Below, one piece after another: positions 8,476 to 15,670 of a stretch of DNA of 17,806 nt. A program made the position numbers and the translations under genes. Under the pieces are notes generated by a model. That model ran no database searches and was not told where the DNA came from. It was given only the letters and a program-made list of their open reading frames with translations. Numbering within the stretch: position 1 is the stretch's first letter; each line of letters begins with the position of its first letter. The DNA is from Bacteroidota bacterium. GTDB lineage: Bacteria; Bacteroidota; Bacteroidia; Chitinophagales; UBA8649. The DNA is taken from positions 1-17,806 of the forward strand of contig DLYY01000074.1 in assembly GCA_003447535.1 (NCBI GenBank). Direction: 5' to 3'.

Positions 8476-9576
8476 TTAGACGTTAAATCGGAAATGCATT
8501 ACATCTCCATCTTCCACTACATATTCTTTTCCCTCGATTCGGAATCTCCCTGCTTCTTTCACCGCGGCTTCTGATCCATGCTTTTCGTAATCTGAAAAGG
8601 ATATGACTTCCGCACGAATAAAGCCTTTTTCAAAGTCTGTATGAATAACTCCTGCAGCTTGCGGTGCCTTTGTTCCGCGTTGGATAGTCCAGGCACGAAC
8701 TTCTTTTTCTCCAGCGGTAAAGTAGGTTTCTAGTTTGAGTAATTGGTAGGCACCATGAATGAGACGATCCATTCCGGATTCCTTAAGGCCCAAATCTTCT
8801 AAAAATTCCTGCTGATCCTCTTTGTCCATTTGTACAATATCAGATTCTATTTTTGCTGAGATCACAAGCAATTCTGCTCCTTCAGTAGATGCAATAGGCC
8901 TAATGCTTTCCACAAACGCATTGCCTTCCGAGGCTGATCCTTCATCGACGTTACAGGCATACAAGACGGGTTTGAAAGTAAGTAAGCTCATTTCAGCGAC
9001 ATATACGTCAAAATCATCAGCATCCATGGAAAACTCACGGAGGTTCTTGCCCTCCTCGAGGTGTGCTTTAAGGCTTTCCATGATTTCTACACCGCGCATT
9101 TCTTCTTTATTGTTGCCTTTGGCAGCTCGACGATGCTTATCAAGTTTTTTCTCCACAGATTCCAAATCCTTTAACTGCAGTTCTGTATCGATGATTTCTT
9201 TATCTCGAACCGGATCGACATTTCCATCGACGTGCACGACATTATCATCTTCAAAACATCGCAGCACATGCACGATGGCGTCAACACTTCGGATATTGGC
9301 AAGAAACTGATTGCCTAGTCCTTCACCTTTACTAGCTCCTTTAACCAGTCCGGCAATATCTACGAGTTCTACCGTTGTTGGGATCACTTTTTGTGGGCTT
9401 ACCAATTCTTCTAATTTATCCAGACGCATATCAGGAACGGTGATTGTCCCTTGGTTTGGTTCAATAGTACAGAATGGGTAATTCGCTGCCTGGGCGTTGA
9501 TACTTTCTGTTAATGTGTTGAATAGGGTAGATTTCCCAACATTCGGTAGTCCTACAATACCTACTTGTAATGCCAT
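8476..9576 (-). CDS. ychF: Redox-regulated ATPase YchF (OLA1 family)
   Basis: A 366-residue protein, full length for this conserved Obg-related P-loop family that binds ATP in preference to GTP and associates with ribosomes. The P-loop is GLPNVGKS (residues 9-16), the switch II region is DIAGLVKGASKGEGLGNQFL (73-92), and the G4 position reads NVDE (209-212) rather than NKxD, the feature that marks ATP preference in this family. A charged coiled region lies near 125-180 and a TGS domain covers about 280-364. The gene lies one base after the HdrB-like gene and five bases before the esterase gene. The tight spacing suggests an operon, with no obvious shared function. Confidence 0.97.
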   Translation of the reverse strand: MALQVGIVGLPNVGKSTLFNTLTESINAQAANYPFCTIEPNQGTITVPDMRLDKLEELVSPQKVIPTTVELVDIAGLVKGASKGEGLGNQFLANIRSVDAIVHVLRCFEDDNVVHVDGNVDPVRDKEIIDTELQLKDLESVEKKLDKHRRAAKGNNKEEMRGVEIMESLKAHLEEGKNLREFSMDADDFDVYVAEMSLLTFKPVLYACNVDEGSASEGNAFVESIRPIASTEGAELLVISAKIESDIVQMDKEDQQEFLEDLGLKESGMDRLIHGAYQLLKLETYFTAGEKEVRAWTIQRGTKAPQAAGVIHTDFEKGFIRAEVISFSDYEKHGSEAAVKEAGRFRIEGKEYVVEDGDVMHFRFNV

Positions 9577-9577
9577 T

Positions 9578-10384
9578 TTAGTCTAGGTTTATATCTTGAA
9601 TTCCTTGTCCAGCGGCTATGAGTTCCGCCAAATCAAAAACATGCATTTTCCCTTCAAGGTTTTGCTTGCTTACGCCATCCCGAAGCATAGTCATGCAAAA
9701 TGGACAATTCGCAGCAACGATATCTGCTTTTGTGTCGGCCATTTCCCGACTTCTGCGTGTATTGATGCGTTCCTCGCCTGGTTCATCTTCCTTCCACATC
9801 TGGGCTCCTCCGGCCCCACAGCATAGCCCTTTGGATTTGCAGCTCTTCATTTCAACAAGCTCGGCATCTAGCTGAGCGAGTACTTCACGTGGCGCTTCAT
9901 AAATGCCATTTGCTCTGCCGAGATAACAAGAATCATGATAGGTGATTCTTCGCCCTTTAAAGACATCGGCATCTGTGAGTTTTATGCGCCCTTCGTTGAT
10001 AAGGTTTTGTAAGAAGGTAGTGTGATGCATTACCTCGTAACTTCCTCCGAGACTTGGATATTCATTCTTTAGAATATTAAAACAATGTGGGCAGGTAGTT
10101 ACAATATTTTTTACGCCGTATCCGTTGAGTATATCAATGTTCATATGGGCTGCCATTTGAAATGCAAATTCGTTACCCGCTCGTTTGGCTGGGTCACCAG
10201 TACAGCCTTCCTCACTTCCAAGTACTGCAAAGTTGACCTCGCAGTTTTGGAGGATTTTGGCAAAGGCCCTTGTGATTTTTTTTGCTCTGTCATCAAAACT
10301 TCCCGCACATCCGACCCAAAAGAGTACGTCTACGGATTGACCTTCTGCCGTCAATTGGGCCATAGTTTTTACCTGTAGTTCCAT
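9578..10384 (-). CDS. HdrB-like (Fe-S)-binding protein with two CCG domains
   Basis: A 268-residue cytoplasmic protein of the heterodisulfide-reductase subunit B / GlcF / LutA superfamily. The second CCG unit is intact: Cys153, the pair Cys188-Cys189 in LCCGAGG, and Cys227/Cys230 in CPFC. The first is degenerate at the centre: Cys26, then Cys61-Thr62-Gly63 where CCG is usual, and Cys98/Cys101 in CPHC. Such domains bind Fe-S clusters and pass electrons or act on thiols. It sits 22 bases downstream of the membrane Fe-S gene, the common Bacteroidota pairing, so I infer one complex moving electrons between the quinone pool and a cytoplasmic partner. The partner and direction are not visible here. 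ATG at 10363 is an alternative start. Confidence 0.85.
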   Translation of the reverse strand: MELQVKTMAQLTAEGQSVDVLFWVGCAGSFDDRAKKITRAFAKILQNCEVNFAVLGSEEGCTGDPAKRAGNEFAFQMAAHMNIDILNGYGVKNIVTTCPHCFNILKNEYPSLGGSYEVMHHTTFLQNLINEGRIKLTDADVFKGRRITYHDSCYLGRANGIYEAPREVLAQLDAELVEMKSCKSKGLCCGAGGAQMWKEDEPGEERINTRRSREMADTKADIVAANCPFCMTMLRDGVSKQNLEGKMHVFDLAELIAAGQGIQDINLD

Positions 10385-10406
10385 ATGCTTATTTGTTTTC
10401 TCAGAA

Positions 10407-11729
10407 TTAGTTTTCTGTCCATTTTAACCGATCACTTGCTGGAAAGGCCCACGCCGCATTGCTGTTCTCAATGCTATTGAAGAGCGCATTCCACTCTTCA
10501 GGTGATTTGGACTGCTCCAAGATTAAGTTTCGTCTCATTTGAATAATGATGTCCAGTGGATTAATCATTACCGGGCAAGCTTCCACACAGGCATTGCAAG
10601 TTGTGCAGGCGCGTAATTCTTCAACGCTCACATACTCATCTGATAACAAGCCCTTACCATCATGTTCTTCACTCGAGCTTTTACGAAAGGTTGCAAGCTC
10701 CTCCATGCGGTCTCGGGTATCCATCATAATCTTTCGAGGAGAGAGCTTTTTACCCGTTAAATTGGCTGGGCATTGGTCGGTACAACGACCGCATTCAGTG
10801 CATGAGTACGCATCAAGTAGGTTTTTCCAAGTGAGGTCCCCGACATCCTTTGCTCCGAAGGTTGGTATCTCTGCGGCTGGATCTACTGCGGCAAAGGCGG
10901 TATCCGGATTCATCATTAACTTGATTTCCTGAGTGACGCTGTCGAGATTGTCGATCTGACCTGCAGGTTTCTGACGGGCATAAAAGGTGTTGGGAAAGGC
11001 AAGAAGAATATGGAGGTGTTTGGAGTAGGGTAGGTAGATTAAAAATCCAAGGACTCCTGTGATATGTCCCCACCATCCAATTCGCTCAAGGAGATGTAAG
11101 GTATTTTCGCTAAGCCCTCCAAGAAGAGCAGGACCTAAGTTTGAGGAAAAGATAAATCTATATTCATCAGGATGCAGCGCGGCATCCGCACCATTCATAA
11201 GGAAAATACATGTGACTAGCACAATCTCCCAGTAAAGAATAATATTAGCATCACGATGCGGCCAGCCTTCCATTTCTGTCTTTCTGAATCGTGGGATGGA
11301 AAGCATATTCCTCCGTGCAAGAAAGAAAAAAGTTGCGATTAGGGCAAGGAGTGACAGAATCTCAATGGTTGAGATAATTGCGGTGTAAAGACCAGTGAAC
11401 CATGAAAATTGGATGCTATTGTACAGAATACGGTGGCTGCCTGTTATTCCATCTGCAAAGATTTCAATCAGCTCAATCTGTGTGAATACAAAGGCTACAT
11501 AGACGCATAAGTGAAGTATAGCTACTGGTAGATTGGTAAACATTTTCCCTTGTCCCAAGGCAATACGAAGCATGTTTTTCCATCTAAGACTTTTGTCAGG
11601 TGATGAATTCTCCGCTTTTCCCATGGAAATGTTTCGATAGATCGCAACATATTTCTTTCCGCTCACCACGAAGACAAAGGTCGTTAGTGAAAGGAAGGCT
11701 AGAATCTGAATGATTTGTATTGGTTCCAT
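10407..11729 (-). CDS. Membrane-bound 4Fe-4S dicluster oxidoreductase subunit (HdrE/HdrC-like)
   Basis: The ATG at 11729 (440 residues, MEPIQIIQ) is preferred to the in-frame TTG at 11738. About five membrane segments (near residues 5-22, 66-88, 108-138, 164-184, 218-234) contain histidines that could bind haem b: His73, His222, His238 and His240. The C-terminal half is a ferredoxin-like HdrC domain with two 4Fe-4S motifs: Cys310, 313, 316, 320 and Cys375, 378, 381, 385. The arrangement equals a fusion of a NarI/HdrE-type cytochrome with HdrC and pairs with the downstream HdrB-like protein. I infer a quinone-linked electron-transfer module. It is the first gene of a four-gene minus-strand row reaching the esterase. 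Confidence 0.85.
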   Translation of the reverse strand: MEPIQIIQILAFLSLTTFVFVVSGKKYVAIYRNISMGKAENSSPDKSLRWKNMLRIALGQGKMFTNLPVAILHLCVYVAFVFTQIELIEIFADGITGSHRILYNSIQFSWFTGLYTAIISTIEILSLLALIATFFFLARRNMLSIPRFRKTEMEGWPHRDANIILYWEIVLVTCIFLMNGADAALHPDEYRFIFSSNLGPALLGGLSENTLHLLERIGWWGHITGVLGFLIYLPYSKHLHILLAFPNTFYARQKPAGQIDNLDSVTQEIKLMMNPDTAFAAVDPAAEIPTFGAKDVGDLTWKNLLDAYSCTECGRCTDQCPANLTGKKLSPRKIMMDTRDRMEELATFRKSSSEEHDGKGLLSDEYVSVEELRACTTCNACVEACPVMINPLDIIIQMRRNLILEQSKSPEEWNALFNSIENSNAAWAFPASDRLKWTEN

Positions 11730-11839
11730 AATGATCAATCTTTAACACCAGGCTTTCTAAAGATAGTGTATGTCTTGCCATTACCGAAGCATTATTATTT
11801 TATCCTTGGGATTTTACCTTTATTCTATACATTCGGGAA
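11730..11839. promoter_or_regulatory. Divergent intergenic region between the dicluster gene and the phosphoribosyltransferase gene
   Basis: This 110-base A+T-rich stretch is the largest gap in the window and must hold the start signals for both divergent genes. No perfect TAnnTTTG box is present. The nearest matches are TATCCTTG on the plus strand (11811-11818), with a TTG about 23 bases upstream, and TATCTTTA on the minus strand (11766-11759) without a convincing -33 element. I see no operator-like palindrome or riboswitch fold. Confidence 0.35.
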
Positions 11840-12358
11840 ATGAAGTCTACACCCTCGTCTTCTCATCAAATTTTAGACCGAAGCCAGATAACTAAAAAAA
11901 TTATGCGGTTGGCCTACCAGATTTGGGAAGATCATCATGAGGAAGAAATGATCCATGTCTTAGGCGTTTCAAAGGCTGGCGCTACTTTAGCTAAAGAACT
12001 CTGCGATGCACTAAACTCCATTCGTTCCTCTGCAAAACTTTCTGGGGTTGTTACCCTCAATAAATCCAACCCCATATCGAGCTCGATCAGCTGTTCATGC
12101 TCCTTGTCTAACTTGGAACACCAACCGGTACTTTGTGTAGATGATGTGTCCAACAGCGGAAAAACCTTGTTTTATGCCTTGAGCATTCTTCAAGGTATTC
12201 CCGTAAAATCCATTCGGACGGCAGTCTTAGTTGAGCGACGGCATAAGCGTTTCCCAATACACTCGGACTATGTAGGACTATCACTAAATACAACAATTCG
12301 GGAGCACATCGAAGTTGAATGCAGCGAGGAAGAGGTTCAGAGCGTCTGGTTACAATAA
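11840..12358 (+). CDS. PyrR-like phosphoribosyltransferase
   Basis: A 172-residue protein of the type I phosphoribosyltransferase fold. The PRPP-binding loop is VLCVDDVSNSGKTL (97-110), with the two acidic residues Asp101-Asp102. The later segment AVLVERRHKRFPIHSDYVG (128-146), then SLNTTIREHIEVE, closely follows the pattern of PyrR (RGHRELPIRADYVG in typical members). PyrR proteins attenuate pyr mRNA and have some uracil phosphoribosyltransferase activity; whether this one does either is unknown, because no pyrimidine gene is nearby. It is a single plus-strand gene between two minus-strand blocks and converges on shikimate kinase with a 26-base gap. Confidence 0.8.
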   Translation: MKSTPSSSHQILDRSQITKKIMRLAYQIWEDHHEEEMIHVLGVSKAGATLAKELCDALNSIRSSAKLSGVVTLNKSNPISSSISCSCSLSNLEHQPVLCVDDVSNSGKTLFYALSILQGIPVKSIRTAVLVERRHKRFPIHSDYVGLSLNTTIREHIEVECSEEEVQSVWLQ

Positions 12359-12379
12359 ATTCCACGATGTTGAAAAGGA

Positions 12380-12416
12380 TAAATCTATCCCTTTATCCAA
12401 GAGGATAGGCTATTTA
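12380..12416 (+). terminator. Possible stem-loop terminator between convergent genes
   Basis: TAAAT+CTATCC (12380-12390) can pair with GGATAG+ATTTA (12403-12416) around a 12-base loop, with a three-base bulge (GCT) on the right arm. An alternative shorter hairpin (GGATA/TATCC, 12377-12390) is also possible. The structure lies just past the PyrR-like gene stop and covers the end of aroK. There is no clear T-run, so a terminator role is only a suggestion. Confidence 0.25.
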
Positions 12417-12924
12417 CCAGTGACCGGTGGTCGAACGGAAAGTCTACTTTATGATCGGCAAGATTGTAATTTTCCTGTCTTGATTCGTAGAGAGTACGCA
12501 AATTATCGATTGCTTCCTTATTCTCCAGATTTTCGGCAAGGGGTCGAGCCTTTTTTGAAGTTCTAAGTCGGCCTAAGCATTGCTCAAAGGGCATATCTAG
12601 AAACACAGTAAGGCCATGGACCTTTAGCAAAGACCAGATCTCTGGGTTACATACCGTGCCACCGCCTAAACTGATTATACCATATTGCGGTAAAAGGTTT
12701 GAGAGCGTCTTAAATTCAATAGCACGAAAGGCCTGCTCTCCTTGTTTTTGAAAAAGCTCAGGGATGCTCATACCCATTTCCTTTTCAATCACGCCATCTA
12801 AATCAATAAATGGTAGCTCTAAACGTTTTGCTGCTTTGCGTCCATAGGACGTCTTTCCTGAAGCCATAAAGCCCAGAAGAAAAATGGTTGTTGGGGTCTT
12901 TTGACTTATGACGGACTTCTCCAT
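12385..12924 (-). CDS. aroK: Shikimate kinase
   Basis: A 179-residue P-loop kinase that phosphorylates shikimate at the 3-hydroxyl in chorismate synthesis. The Walker A motif is GFMASGKT (18-25; Ala where Gly is common). Shikimate-binding residues include Asp43 in FIDLDG, Arg67 in AFRAIE and the Gly-rich SLGGGT (85-90), and the lid carries RPLA (127-130). The length is normal. The start overlaps the last 19 bases of the lipoprotein gene upstream on the same strand, so translation may be coupled. The gene converges with the PyrR-like gene. Confidence 0.95.
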   Translation of the reverse strand: MEKSVISQKTPTTIFLLGFMASGKTSYGRKAAKRLELPFIDLDGVIEKEMGMSIPELFQKQGEQAFRAIEFKTLSNLLPQYGIISLGGGTVCNPEIWSLLKVHGLTVFLDMPFEQCLGRLRTSKKARPLAENLENKEAIDNLRTLYESRQENYNLADHKVDFPFDHRSLVNSLSSWIKG

Positions 12925-13634
12925 TCGTTGACCTTTTGTTCAAAGGTGAGAAGATCGGGAAAGTGCTCTTTAGTGAACTTATCCATGATTATGCCGTATT
13001 CTAAAACAAGCATACCCAGTTCACTGTCAATTAGAGGAAAGAGAAAATCACGGTGGGTGAAGTTGATTGGGAGGCTGAGTCCTAATGCTTCTTTCATTTC
13101 ATAAGGATCGACTTCGGAGTTGTCGACGTATGCCACCACTTGGATTCCATTATTTTTCGCCCATTGATGGTATTGCTCGGCAAGCAGCCAGTAGCCTTCA
13201 TCTTGTGTTCGAAAACTTGGTGCCACAATTATGCAGGTCAAACGGTCTGCATACAAATGCTCGACAAGTTTATTCATACCAAATTCATCCGATAAAGGAA
13301 GGTAGAGTTGCGCCGGAATCTCATCGCTGTTTTGAAATGCTACCAAGGTGTCAAAGGTCCATTCTTTGCTATCGTAGTTTTCCCAACCTCCATTATCGAA
13401 GTCTTCTCTGAGAATAGTGTCTTTCCCTAGTTTTTTATGGGCATACACATAGCCTGTGTCATAGGAAGCAGGCTTAGAAAAAATCAATTCTCGTAGGTTG
13501 GTGCCAATAGGGTAGAGGGAGGAATCTACGATATCGCTTTCGACTGCTTCTTGCTCACTTTTTGCATTCTTTTTGCATGCTGTAATTAATGAAAAGCAAA
13601 GGACAAAAAATGGTATGATATAATGAGATTTCAT
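12906..13634 (-). CDS. Lipoprotein, apparent paralogue of the DoxX-protein C-terminal region
   Basis: A 242-residue protein with a lipoprotein signal: a hydrophobic stretch, then LITAC with Cys20 as the lipidated residue. No well-known family is obvious by eye. Residues from about 60 on follow the neighbouring MauE/DoxX protein in order: a Tyr/Lys/Gly segment leading to WENYDSKEWTF (compare WETYSDTNSWSF), a strand LTCIIVAP (compare VTLWVVSG), the helix LLAEQYHQWAKNNGIQVVAYVD (compare the helix ending ANEKAHRMHAYLEC), then LPINFTHRDF and a final strand pair. That points to a thioredoxin-like fold, but no CxxC is present. It lies 11 bases downstream of the DoxX gene and overlaps aroK by 19 bases. 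Function is unknown. Confidence 0.75.
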   Translation of the reverse strand: MKSHYIIPFFVLCFSLITACKKNAKSEQEAVESDIVDSSLYPIGTNLRELIFSKPASYDTGYVYAHKKLGKDTILREDFDNGGWENYDSKEWTFDTLVAFQNSDEIPAQLYLPLSDEFGMNKLVEHLYADRLTCIIVAPSFRTQDEGYWLLAEQYHQWAKNNGIQVVAYVDNSEVDPYEMKEALGLSLPINFTHRDFLFPLIDSELGMLVLEYGIIMDKFTKEHFPDLLTFEQKVNEWRSPS

Positions 13635-13645
13635 ATTGTACTGAT

Positions 13646-15046
13646 TTACTTCAAGAGGTTTTCAAGGTCTTTGGTAGTGGGATAGCTTGTGTGGTGATAC
13701 TTAGCAAGAACAACCCCGTCTTTGAGTATGATTAACCCTGGATTTGCACGAATAGCGGTTTTAAGTACTTTGCCATCGGAAGCATAACATGGAAAACGAA
13801 AGTCTATTTCATGTTCGTCTTCGATTTCTTGTACTACATCTTGTGGGGTCTTCGCGCCGCATTCTAGGTAGGCATGCATTCTATGTGCTTTTTCATTGGC
13901 CCATATCATAAGTTCATTTAGAGACTCCCACCGCTTTTTTGATGCCTTTAAGGGCTCGCCGGATACAACCCATAAGGTAACTCCCTCATAGTTAAAATGT
14001 TCCTGGGCTAAATCGTTTCCCGTAGAATCTAAGACGGAGAAGTCCAGTTCTGCTGGACTACCTTCTTTTACAAGTTCTTCTTGACGATCTAGGAAGGACC
14101 ATGAATTGGTATCGCTGTAAGTTTCCCACTCGTTAGCGAACTCTTCATCGCTTAGAATTATTTTTTCGCCTGTTTCTTTGTTTTCGTAGCCAAATCCATA
14201 ACGGTACTCGTCGGGAATATTCACCGTCTTTTCCCCGATATCACTTCCAACTTTATAGGGTCTGAAATCAACGATTGGCAAGCCAAACATATAGTTTGAA
14301 AAGGCAAATAGAAAGCAGATTGTACTTACGCTTATCAGGGTCACCCGTCGGTCCAAACTGCGCTCGACCATGGGTCGAATCTTAGAAGATAACATCCATA
14401 AAACCGCGATTACAATACATAGGATGATATCCTTGTAAAACGAATCAATGGGTCTGAGTTTGATAAAATCTCCGAAGCAGCCGCAGTCTGAAGGCTCCCC
14501 GGTTTGTGCAGTATATCCTGTTAAGAAGGTGAAGAAGACGAGCATGGCAGCCGTTATGGGTATCACACTTCGTTTAAATATTCCAAGGAACAGAAGTACA
14601 CCTAATACGACTTCGAGCACAACCATAAAGACGGCTGTCGGTACGCTAATTTTTTTGAGATTGCTAAATAAATTAGTATACCATATGTCACTTGGTGGAG
14701 CTTCGCCGTATTCCACCATATATGCCTCACTCATCTGCGCATCAAATGCCGTATAGTAATCTTGCATTTTATAAGATGTTCCTAATGGATCTACGATTTT
14801 TACCGCACCGGAGAAAATCAAAAGACTCGCTAGAAAGAAACGCAGAAAGAGAGACGTAAGATTGAGCACTTTAGCTTTCGAGCCATCGTTGTTGAAATCA
14901 ATGGATGTCTTTTTTGAGAGCCAAAAGGAATATATCGAAGTGGCAAGAATAGCAACAAGGGCACAACCACCAAAAATTTTGAGCACGATGCCAAAAGTTG
15001 ATTGATCTAAACTGGGGCTAGTTAGTAATATTAAATCTGCAATCAT
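13646..15046 (-). CDS. MauE/DoxX-like membrane protein with C-terminal thioredoxin-like region (BT_3928 type)
   Basis: A 466-residue protein. The N-terminal half has several membrane segments (about 20-42, 62-85, 135-157, 160-180, 205-220, 235-256) with the DoxX-like pattern FSGAVKIVDPLG (78-89) and the MauE-like DCGCFGDF (187-194) beside a TM segment. The remaining approximately 200 residues would be outside the membrane: a strand pair around WETYSDTNSWSF (307-318), then a TlpA/thioredoxin-like region (about 333-466) with FPCYASDGKVLKT and ANPGLIILKDGVVLAKY. The thioredoxin part lacks CxxC; single Cys396 and Cys420 remain. Family members are widespread in Bacteroidota, often near folP, DUF1599 and tpiA. 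A role in envelope redox or thiol chemistry is plausible but unproven. Confidence 0.85.
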   Translation of the reverse strand: MIADLILLTSPSLDQSTFGIVLKIFGGCALVAILATSIYSFWLSKKTSIDFNNDGSKAKVLNLTSLFLRFFLASLLIFSGAVKIVDPLGTSYKMQDYYTAFDAQMSEAYMVEYGEAPPSDIWYTNLFSNLKKISVPTAVFMVVLEVVLGVLLFLGIFKRSVIPITAAMLVFFTFLTGYTAQTGEPSDCGCFGDFIKLRPIDSFYKDIILCIVIAVLWMLSSKIRPMVERSLDRRVTLISVSTICFLFAFSNYMFGLPIVDFRPYKVGSDIGEKTVNIPDEYRYGFGYENKETGEKIILSDEEFANEWETYSDTNSWSFLDRQEELVKEGSPAELDFSVLDSTGNDLAQEHFNYEGVTLWVVSGEPLKASKKRWESLNELMIWANEKAHRMHAYLECGAKTPQDVVQEIEDEHEIDFRFPCYASDGKVLKTAIRANPGLIILKDGVVLAKYHHTSYPTTKDLENLLK

Positions 15047-15121
15047 CTGCTAAAAATACGATTGAAATGGTGGCTAAATTGTTGATATAATGTAAAAGAA
15101 TGTGAAAAGAACAGGGTTGAA

Positions 15122-15670
15122 TTATGCCCCTTCATCCAAGCGAATCAATGCAAAAATAGAGTAGTTTGCGATGTCTGAATAATGTCCTTCAGGCCCTTCG
15201 CTAATGGCAGTAGATCCTTGATTATCCTCGATTTGGCGAAGACGTTGAAGTTTGGTTAACACCATATCTGTATATGACGAAATACGCATCTCTCTCCATG
15301 CTTCGCCATAGTCATGATTTTTCCGCATCATGAGGGCTTTTACTTCTGACATTGTCTCATCATACAATGCCAAAGCATGGGATGCTTCAAGCTCTAACTC
15401 CTCGTTATTTTGATGGTGTTGAATGATGGCCATAATGGCATAATTAACCATAGCTATCCATTCTTCATAGATACCCTCCTCTACGAGATGGGTACCATTT
15501 TCCTCAATTGTTCGAATGCGCTTAGCCTTAATATAAAGCTGATCGGTTAAGGTAGCCGTTCGCATAACACGCCAAGAGGTGCCATAGTCTTTTGTCTTGA
15601 GCGAAAAAATGTCACGACATTTTGAAACCACCGCATCGAATTGACTTGATGTATCTTTGGGAAAATCCAT
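15122..15670 (-). CDS. DUF1599 family protein with tandem internal repeat
   Basis: A 182-residue protein if started at the ATG at 15670 (MDFPKDTSSQFDAV), the start that best fits the family; an ATG at 15709 would add 13 residues and overlap folP further. Two copies of one domain are visible. Residues about 20-84 carry KDYGTSWRVMR, TDQLYIKAKRIRTIEEN and NYAIMAII; residues about 111-176 carry HDYGEAWREMR, TDMVLTKLQRLRQIEDN and NYSIFALI. Conserved acidic, Lys/Arg and Tyr positions recur at the same spacing, suggesting an all-helical fold from duplication. The biochemical role is not established. The family commonly neighbours folP and BT_3928-type proteins in Bacteroidota, as here. It is 75 bases upstream of the DoxX-like gene on the same strand. 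Confidence 0.85.
   Translation of the reverse strand: MDFPKDTSSQFDAVVSKCRDIFSLKTKDYGTSWRVMRTATLTDQLYIKAKRIRTIEENGTHLVEEGIYEEWIAMVNYAIMAIIQHHQNNEELELEASHALALYDETMSEVKALMMRKNHDYGEAWREMRISSYTDMVLTKLQRLRQIEDNQGSTAISEGPEGHYSDIANYSIFALIRLDEGA

Noticed and set aside
8822..9310. Plus-strand open frame of 162 codons opposite ychF
   Set aside because: It lies wholly antisense to the unmistakable YchF frame; its Ser/Thr-rich composition is typical of a complement-frame shadow and shows no domain.
11730..11738. TTG start for the membrane Fe-S protein
   Set aside because: The ATG nine bases later gives a normal N-terminus; a TTG start is less likely in this setting.
12315..12566. Plus-strand open frame of 83 codons overlapping the ends of the PyrR-like gene and aroK
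   Set aside because: Most of it is antisense to aroK and it begins within the PyrR-like gene in a different frame; no family resemblance.
15047..15121. Promoter between DUF1599 and the DoxX-like gene (minus-strand TATTTTTA just before the ATG)
   Set aside because: The last base of the -7 consensus is missing and no -33 element is at proper spacing, so cotranscription from DUF1599 is as likely.
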